DNA of 64,000 nucleotides from Favolaschia claudopus (Eukaryota; Basidiomycota; Agaricomycetes; Agaricales; Mycenaceae): positions 2,604,001-2,668,000 of the forward strand of contig JAWWNJ010000006.1 in the NCBI GenBank assembly GCA_037176885.1, read 5' to 3'. Shown piece by piece: positions 56,718 to 64,000 of the stretch (positions are counted from its first letter, which is position 1; each line of letters begins with the position of its first letter). The notes under the pieces were generated by a model, which had not been told where the DNA came from, searched no databases, and saw only the letters and a program-made list of their open reading frames with translations. A program made the translations under genes and the position numbers.

Positions 56718-58155
56718 ACAGCTCCGAGCAATCCAGTGGTAGACAGTGCAGAATTTGCGTATCAGGTATGTTTGCTCACTTTCATTCATCTGAGGGGACT
56801 CTCATTCTGGTAGAGAACGAATCTTGTTCATCTGAACGATGAGGGCGTCCAAATGGCTGCAAAACACGTATGTCTTTTTCTTTCTTTGTCCTGCCAGCGC
56901 GCCGACCATTGAGAAATCTTCTTACACCTCTCCTCCTTAGATCCACGATAAAATTCTCGTAGAATCATACAGTCCTCGCACATGGCGCACACACCCTCTT
57001 CACATCTGTCCCGTTGAACCGCACTCACCCACCGAGCCCCTAAACAAGGCTGTCTTGAACTGGATATTTCTCATATCGGCCCTCAATTTCAGTTTTTGGT
57101 CTGAGCGCGAAGGCCATTCAGATCGGTACGCGGTGCAATGGCAGGAAGGCTGGGCTTCTTCCAAACCCAAGCGTTACACCGGATATTGGACTTTGGTGGC
57201 GGCGCTCAACCGCGGTATGTTTATTCCATCGCTTCCAGCAGATTGATTGAACCCCGCTCTAAGCTCTACAGGACGATTCCATACCAATCACAGACCCCAA
57301 TTTCTACTCGTCAGAAACACTCTGCCCCGATTCTTTAATAGAGCATGTCTTCAGACCTGCTGAAGGTTGCAGCGAAACTATACCATTACTAGCGCAGCGG
57401 ATTGCTGTCATGCGGGAAGTTGGGTTTATCCTCTGTCATGTAAGGTTTCTTTGTTACTTGTTGCGTCAACTTTACTCAATCATTTCCCAGGGCTTTGGAG
57501 GGTCATTCCAGGGATTCTTGGACGAATTCCAGCGCCAGCACAACGACGAGGGGACAGCTTTACAGCTTGTTCAAAAAGTCGTCGAGACATTCCCCTCTTT
57601 CAGAGACGAAGTGTATTTTGAAGGCCGCAAAGGTACTTCCTCTCTCTGTGTCTTGAAAAACACTGACCGTCGTCATACCAAGTATGTCTCTGGAAACGAG
57701 CTCAGATCCTCGTAGCAGAGACCTGGGCAGCATTTTTCCCTGCTGCGCCGGACGCAGTGCACCCGTTGTTCCCAGGTCCGTTGGGACCCTCCATCCACCA
57801 ACTCACAATGTTCGCAGACTACAGAGTGCCCCAGATATTGCATCATCTGCAAATTCTCTCATACCCACCCTCCCTCCTCCAGATTCTTCGTGCTGGGACA
57901 ATGCTCGCTCCTGGGTCTCGGGAAGAGTTGAGCTTGCGCGCGGCCAGCATCGTTGCCGTGGAGCGTGTGCGCACAGAAATAATGGCTCTGCAGGCTAAAA
58001 ACAACCCTGCCGACTGCGCAGTCAGTAGTGTGCTGATCGACTTTTATTTATGGGATCTGGCTAAAAGAGTTGAGCGTGGGGAAGAGCAAATCGAGGGAAT
58101 ACAAACAACGAAAGACATGGTCCCCACCCATCGAACACGGAGCATCTGGTACTAG
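56718..58155 (+). pseudogene. QNG1: QNG1 (queuosine salvage, DUF2419), main part after the transposon
   Basis: The frame resumes with TAPSNPVVDSAEFAYQ directly after the TA duplication. Spliced exons then give NLVHLNDEGVQMAAKH, FLISALNFSFWSEREGHSDR, YTGYWTLVAALNR, PITDPNFYSSETLCPDSLIE, QRIAVMREVGFILCH, DEVYFEGRK, LTMFADYRVPQILHHL and RAASIVAVERVRTEIM. This is the DUF2419/QNG1 fold, an N-glycosylase that frees queuine from queuosine nucleotides for tRNA modification. Everything downstream of the insertion looks undamaged, so loss of function would come only from the transposon. Precise excision could restore the frame. Confidence 0.82.
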
Positions 58156-58302
58156 ACCGGAAAGCCGCGCCTTCCACCTTGCGAACCTATTCCGCTGTGC
58201 AGTAGATTGAAAAGCTACTGTATATAATCTTGTGTTAATCTACAGTAGTTATCTCCCATTTCTTATTTAGGATGTATCGTACAGATTCTTTCTATCGCGT
58301 GT

Positions 58303-60081
58303 TCAAATGGCCTGAGCGAAGTTCTCTGAATCTGGCTCAGGTCCCATTTCTTCTGGCGAAGGCGGGACTGGAAATGACTGTCGGTGAGCTATTCCGCGAC
58401 CATCCTCAATCCATGGGTCCGTCGTTAATTGAACGGGTATCATTGCACGAATTCCAGTAAATGTTGCTTTTGTAACATCAGCTGGCGTCACTGTAAACAA
58501 GAGGCAGTCCTTGAATTTATCATTGGTTAATTGGTACTGTATGTGGGAACCAGGCAACAACGCACCGATACGGATAAACCTGCGATCCGGAAGCCCGTCA
58601 CTTTGACGGGTTCTATCGGAATCTCGCCCGAGAACGACGTCCATGTTGCGCCATCACCCTGACAAGTCGCAGAGTCAGTGTTCAAACAGTCCAGACCGAG
58701 AGAAGCCGTACTGCGTGCCTGAATGTTCCTTCTCCAATGCAGTCGACACGCCATATGTCCGTTTTCCTATTGGCCTTCGCGTCCCGGGCGGTCGTTCTTT
58801 GTAAAAGTCACTTCCGAGTTGAGGAGATGGGCGAAACCCCCACGAACCTAACGTCGACAGTAGACTGTCTCATCAGTTGGAAGCGTGTTGCCTGAGGCTT
58901 TCCTGGGTTTCCCGTCGAAGGGCCGTACGGCAAGAACGCGGCAAGCGTGAAGGCCGTAGACTCGAAGGTAACGTGGAATGGAATTGCTTGCGTAGAACAG
59001 TATATTCTCGAAGCTAATACCGTTAGGAGGAGCCATAAGTTCCTCAGAAGCGGGCTCACCTGGGACGTATACTTTCACAAATATATCCTGGGTTCCAGAC
59101 TTCTCTTTAGCTTTGAGAACGGAAGGATACACTTTCCATTCAGGGCTCTCGATGAATCCTCCTTCGAACCGCCTGAGAGGCGTAGGAAGTGCGACCGAGG
59201 GGCGAGTACGCGGATAATAGATGAAAGGTGTAGAGACGGTTCTGTACAAAAATATCGAGATTAGCGTCCTACAAATGCAATAGACGGCCGAGAGATTCGT
59301 ACGTGCTGCCAATATTGATTCCGAGTACCCGTGACTTCACCAATGGGACGAGATTGGGCACGGCATGGGGCTTGTTTATTACGGCGCCGACAGTATACTG
59401 AAATGTGCTTTCGGTTAAGAGAGGATTTCAGTGGGATGCTGGCGCTTACATCAATAGTAGCGTAGAACCCAGGCAGTCCTGAAAGTTTGATGCTATGCGA
59501 GGGAGGGAGAGCCTAAAGCATCGCAGATGATGAGACAATTGAGTTGCAAGGACCAGAAGTCTACTCACATAGCGCTTGCCGTTGTATTCGAAGGTTGTCG
59601 GGAGCGTCAAGGAGAAGGGTAGAGACGTTGGGCAAGCGGAATTGCTGTCGTCTTTGACCCACAGCAAGGCGGTATCCACGCACAGTTTCGTCTCGGTGTG
59701 GCCACCTCCTGCAATCTCTTTCAATTCCAAACGGCCTTCAACCTGCAGACCTGTTGAGACTTTCGCGGATCTTGGTCGAGGGGGTCTTACTGTGACTTCG
59801 ACCGAAGATATGTTATCGGTCTTTGTGAGTTCAACAGTACCCTCTACAATACCACCAGAGCCATAAATCGGAAGATCAATGTTGTTTTGCTGAGCAGTCA
59901 ACCGCAATTTAGCACTTCCACTTTTGGACGATGTGATGAAATTGCCGGTCGCACGAGGTAATGAGCGAGCGTTCAGGGCTAGCCGCTGCTCATAGAGACC
60001 AGGTTCTGCGGAATATGAAGGTGTGCGGCTGAAGGTGGGCTGGATTGGTTCAGCGTAAGTTGGGACGGTGGCGGTAGACAT
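58303..60081 (-). CDS. Arrestin-like protein
   Basis: Starts MSTATVPTYAEPIQPTFSR. The first beta-sandwich includes KLRLTAQQNNIDLPIYG, GGIVEGTVELTKTDNISSVEVTV, VEGRLELKEIAGGG and FSLTLPTTFEYNGKRY. The second half has GFYATIDYTVGAVI, VSTPFIYYPRTRPS, EWKVYPSVLKAKE, and VKVYVPGEPAS. The pattern of alternating strands, the polarity and the fungal-type linkers fit arrestin N- and C-domains; such proteins are adaptors for receptor or transporter ubiquitination. Several introns are needed. The end given is the last open frame. Function is inferred from fold resemblance. Confidence 0.6.
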
Positions 60082-60659
60082 GGGAGGGCCGAAAACCTTT
60101 AGCCAAGACGGGCCACAGCGATTTATAGCCAATTGGATGACCAATGCGCGACGACGCCTGTCCGGCCATGTGGAATTCCGGATGTTATGAGCGTTCCAAG
60201 CCTTATCGGTGAAATTTCTGATGGTGGACCCACGGGCCACGGCACCAGTGAGATCCTGAGGCCTGAGACCGTTTGGCTTTCTACCGCTTTTGGGCGATAT
60301 AAGGCGATATATGGAACTCGGTACGCTCTGTGAGGAGATCCACACTGACCTTTCCGTTGCTTAGACCTGGCTCGTGAAATTGTTGAAGGTCAAGTGTTCG
60401 TGGTCAAGTGCACCGCAATGCTCGTCGCCAAATCATCGCCGACTGTCACAGACATGTGATCGTGACACGACGCGTTGATGATCTCCAGTCTGGGTGTTTT
60501 GCCTTTCGCGAATACCCTCTACGTTTTTCGTGCAGAAACACTAGCTCTATGAGAGAATTTCAAGCCGCCATCCGAAACCCATTTATTTTCCCGCAATTTC
60601 GAAATAACCTGCCAGAAATATCGATGAGCCGCTGTTACCCAGCGAATGTGCAAACCAAC
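60082..60659. other. Intergenic region upstream of the arrestin-like gene
   Basis: About 580 bp between two minus-strand genes. No supported frame or repeat. Confidence 0.4.
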
Positions 60660-61997
60660 CTATGTATACGTATCCGTCAATCGCCCAACAATATAATCCT
60701 CTGTGCTAATAGGCGGATATTTCGCTACCGACCCGCAATTGGGAAGGCAAGCAATTTCCGCCGAAAAATTGGGATTGCAGAAGAATGCAATGGACTGACG
60801 ACCCGGGGTGATCACTCCTTGCGCATTCATGGGTCTTGCTTGAGGTGCTACAACCCGATGAAGTGTCGAACGTAGAACGTCGTTACTCCAGCGGGCGAGC
60901 AAGTCCGCCACATTGACTACGATGGTTCCTGGCTGGATGCAAGTTGGCCAAGGGAAAGGCGTCGGCTCCAGGTAAGATAACTCACAATTGGCAATGCTGG
61001 GACAAATGATCCAGTATGGGGATTCTGCACTTCCAGTCCGCCAACCTGTATCGACTGAATAAGAGAGTGCACTGTCTGGGGCAGAACAAGGAAATACTTG
61101 ATCTTGGAACAGCAATGTCAAGGTGCCATAGTCTGGAGGAGCATCGCAAATCAGAAAGACACCGGAACGTTTAGAACGTCAACTCCTTGGTCAACTCACC
61201 GCTATGTGCACCTGCCCTTGCTTGACCCTCATAATCCAAAAGCGACCGTTTGATCGGAGGGTACGACAGCAGCCTAAGATTATGAGACTGCTCATGAATT
61301 TTGTCATCGAAGAATCCTTCATCGAGATCCAACCCCAGAGCTATGGACCGCATAACATGCACATGCAGCTCATGGCACTGCCTGAAAAAGTCCAACATCG
61401 TGCTCTTGAACTCCGGCGCATCGGTCTCCTTAGGCCATTGATTCGCCCAAACAGAATCCCAGTCTCGACCAATCTCCATCGTCTCCTTGAAGTCAGGAGC
61501 CTTTTCGCGTAGTGCAGCGATCTCCGCCGCGTCGGTCGCTTGAGTGACGCGCTCGCGTCCAATTTTGACATAACCTCGGTTAGAGCGTGGATCCTCCCAC
61601 TTCAGCGCATCCTTGACCTCAAATGGTAGACTGAAGAACTGGGCGCTCTGGATTGACGTTGAAATGAGCCAGGAAAGAAGAATTAGTTCAAGTTATACTT
61701 TTGCAAAAGCATTCTGGACAGTTGCTGTATGGGCAATGCAAGTCAATCACCTAGCGAGTCGCGATCGAAAACACACGCACCAGAGGGGATCCCATGGTTG
61801 GATAGATAGATGAAGCCGCTCTCTTTGAATGCAGAAACAATCTCTGTTGCGGTGTCCTTTCTCTCAGTAGGAGATCCCGTTTGGAATTTGGAGAAGTCGA
61901 TCAAAGGAATGAAAGAGCCGGTTGGAATCTTCGATGTCGCGAGCCCGCGGCTCTTCAGACCTGCCCGAAAGACGATTGAGGCCCTGAGCGAAAACAT
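60660..61997 (-). CDS. IPNS-like 2OG-Fe(II) oxygenase with possible mitochondrial presequence
   Basis: N-terminus MFSLRASIVFRAGLKSRGLA is Arg-rich without acids, a plausible mitochondrial presequence, followed by the DIOX_N motif FIPLIDFSKF and GFIYLSNHGIP. Next come FFSLPFEVKDALKWEDPRSN and RGYVKIGRERV. The oxygenase core has HSDYGTLTLLFQD (H-x-D iron ligands), GGLEVQNPHTGSFV, then LHRVVAP (distal His) and RQSIAFFCNPNF (2OG-binding Arg-x-Ser). This is the isopenicillin N synthase/plant-type 2OG oxygenase family. The substrate is unknown. About five exons; stop at 60660. Confidence 0.78.
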
Positions 61998-62207
61998 CGG
62001 GACCCGTCTACCCTGTGGACGGGACGTGGAAGGGGAGCAACAAGAAGTGATACGATAAGCATTGTATTTGAGGTTTAGCTTCGACTTTGATCCAACTCGT
62101 TTGATGCAGGTGGTAAGCTCAAATTTTTTGGGACACGATCAAGACCTCCGATTAATAAAAAGCAAACACAACTGGTCCCAGAACTAATCCGAATGTACTA
62201 CTATAAT

Positions 62208-64000
62208 CTATGTACGAGCGTATCCCATAGCGCTGGGAGACCGCAACCGACGAAATAGCGCCATGAGTGTTTTCCCTCCTTCGGGACCCCATCTGCATAA
62301 TTAAAAGTCAATTTCTTTGCTAGATAATGGGAAGAAGGTGATACTGACTCTCCAGCAGAGACCTCCTGACAGCATTGTTCAAATTCCTGCGATACTGAGA
62401 CTTCATCCCATTTATCAACCTACATACGGTTAAATCATGTTCGGCGAATAAAAAGAAAATCTTACAACGTAGTCCTGGGTTCGTGATTCAGAATCAGTGT
62501 GAACATACAGCAGTGAACGATACGTACTTCAACCAAGGTGCGCAGCTCATCCCAAATTGACGTCGCTAACAAAACGGAGAAGCTCGTTGCCGGAGTTATC
62601 GTCGACATTATATGGTCCAATGCAAGAGCAGCCAGCGCTGGCATAGCATATCTATGTGCAACCTGGTAGATAGCCAGAGCGGATGCAGGTGGTGGAGGTG
62701 GAGTGGGGTGAGGGTGAGGATCTGGGGTGGAAATCACCGGTGCTTGGTGAGATCGTTGAGTGCGAGGGGAAATGGGATAGTGGCTAGAAGCTGCATATCC
62801 AGTGGATGTAGTGAGAGGAACAGGTTTGGCACGCGATATACCACTGCCCGTAGAAGGCAGACCCAATGTCGAACTACCAGATACAGAAGGTTGAACCGGA
62901 CGACGGGAGGTAGAGGTCGACGATGAAGCTTGCCGGGAGGTGCTCACTGAATTGGAGACTACCTTGGAGGACGATGGCCTGGGCGCTTGCGGCGAAGATC
63001 GCGTTGGGGAAGAAACAGAAGAGGCGTCGGGAGCCGTGGCTTTGCCTTTGCCCGCAGTCGTAGCAGTAGCATCTGCGACGCTGCTTTCGGCGCTCGTTGC
63101 ACTTCTAACAGACGCAACCGTACTGTCATCGCCTGGAACCTTGGTGAAGGTTTTCCAATCCCATTCCCCGCCACGATGCTGCATCAACCATCGCGCACTC
63201 CACCCGCCACCGATACCTTCTACAGCAAGCCGGGGGTCATCCTGCTCTTTGAAGGAAAGCCAGTTCGCGTAGCAATACTTGAGTAACCAATATACCTAAC
63301 GAAATGTCTTGATGAGTATTTCAATCACGAGCTTGAGATCTGCGTACTGTTTCAAAATCCGCTTCCTCGACGACTACAGTATAGAGTTTCCTGTCTCCCG
63401 GTACCATTTTTGTCTCGGAGAAAGTTGATGAAAGCATGGTTGCAAAGTATTCGGAACGGCGCGTCAGTATGTCTGGGCGGATTCTATCAACTTGTTTCAG
63501 AACAGTCAAGATGGAGCCTTACCTGAGTGAGCATATATTACTCGTTTTCGAGCAGTTGTTTGAGGGGAGAAAGGAGACTGAGACGATGTCGAAGACGATG
63601 GACGCCGAGTCGTCGGCTGTGAAGCTTCCGACAAAGGCGTGGCAGGCGTCTCTGCATCTGAAGGCATCCTTTCCAAGCAGACGAACCTAACGTCGCCAGT
63701 ATCTGACAGATGAAATGAGGTCAGAGCCTGAGTAAACGAATGAAAACAAACTCGGATTATCCAACGAAGCCTCCAGACCGTCCAGTAGATCGCGCGGAAC
63801 ATAGTATGCGGTGGGTTGTTGAGGGAAAAAAGGTCCAACAGGACAATGAACCTGCACGCAGATGGTGAACGAATCTGTCTCTCGAATTCGCGGGTTCTCT
63901 AGTAGAGCCGTCAGCGAAGGGAGGGCGCAATCTGGCAACAATCAGGATCAAGTTGTAGAGAATTTGCATGGTCAAATCACCCCAAACCTCCGACTCGCGT
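62208..64000 (-). CDS. BTB/POZ-domain protein (5' end outside window)
   Basis: The 3' part of a gene entering from the right edge. Reading leftwards: an N-terminal domain with CALPSLTALLENPRIRETDS, FTICVQVHCPVGPFFPQQ and YYVPRDLLDGLEASLDNP, then DVRFVCLERMPSD, a Ser/Thr-rich linker, and ITARK-like RKRVIYAHS. A BTB core follows (RRSEYFATMLSSTFSET, VVVEEADFETV, LLKYCYANWLSF), then a long Ser/Pro-rich region, and a C-terminal helical part (YQVAHRYAMPALAALALDHI, IWDELRTLVE) typical of BTB-BACK segments. The last exons give KWDEVSVSQEF and LMALFRRLRSPSAM. Likely an adaptor of a Cul3-type ligase or a transcription-related scaffold; not certain. Confidence 0.65.

Overview
This window is nuclear DNA of a filamentous basidiomycete, most likely an Agaricomycete. 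The evidence is the dense array of genes broken by many 48-65 nt GT-AG introns, the conserved fungal housekeeping proteins, basidiomycete-type families (DUF6534-like membrane proteins, App1-type phosphatase, KDZ transposons linked to TET/JBP dioxygenases), and the absence of bacterial features. Exon models were spliced by eye, so gene limits are firmer than every internal junction.

Layout. 1-19.2 kb is a compact housekeeping block: tail of a lysine-rich nuclear protein, RTC3/SBDS-like, DBP9 helicase, GINS subunit PSF2, YVC1-like TRP channel, ARPC3, NOB1 rRNA endonuclease, haspin kinase, RCC1, a mitochondrial-type aldehyde dehydrogenase and VPS60. Several are head-to-head pairs sharing 80-300 bp promoters (DBP9/PSF2, YVC1/ARPC3, NOB1/haspin, RCC1/ALDH).

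19,243-35,419 is the main discovery: a 16.2-kb KDZ-superfamily DNA transposon bounded by ~90-bp terminal inverted repeats and an 8-bp target duplication (CATTCTGC). It has long subterminal arrays of palindromic ACCTnnAGGT-like 10-mers. It carries an apparently intact KDZ transposase with CxC5/CxC6-like cysteine clusters, a convergent TET/JBP-type 2OG-Fe(II) dioxygenase, a GRF-zinc-finger/SUMO-interaction-motif protein, an unrecognised Gly-rich-tailed protein, a RING-finger protein, a small protein that may carry an RNase H1 N-terminal-like fold, and a GC-rich block of repeated exon-intron cassettes. It landed 97 bp upstream of the VPS60 start codon.

35.4-52.2 kb holds an old inverted segmental duplication: two DUF6534-like membrane protein genes and two ornithine carbamoyltransferase genes, each pair divergent. 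One copy is opened up by a repeat-rich 6.6-kb interval (a 519-bp MITE, two Helitron-like hairpin ends, ~180-bp tandem repeats, and an App1-type secreted phosphatase). A TRS65-like TRAPPII subunit gene sits between the OTC genes.

52.8-58.2 kb is a queuosine-salvage gene (QNG1/DUF2419) whose first exon is split by a very young 3,816-bp Tc1/mariner-type transposon. It has 258-bp nearly identical TIRs, a TA duplication, an intact DDE transposase and a second accessory gene. The remainder holds an arrestin-like gene, an IPNS-like 2OG-Fe(II) oxygenase and the 3' part of a BTB/POZ-domain gene running off the right edge.
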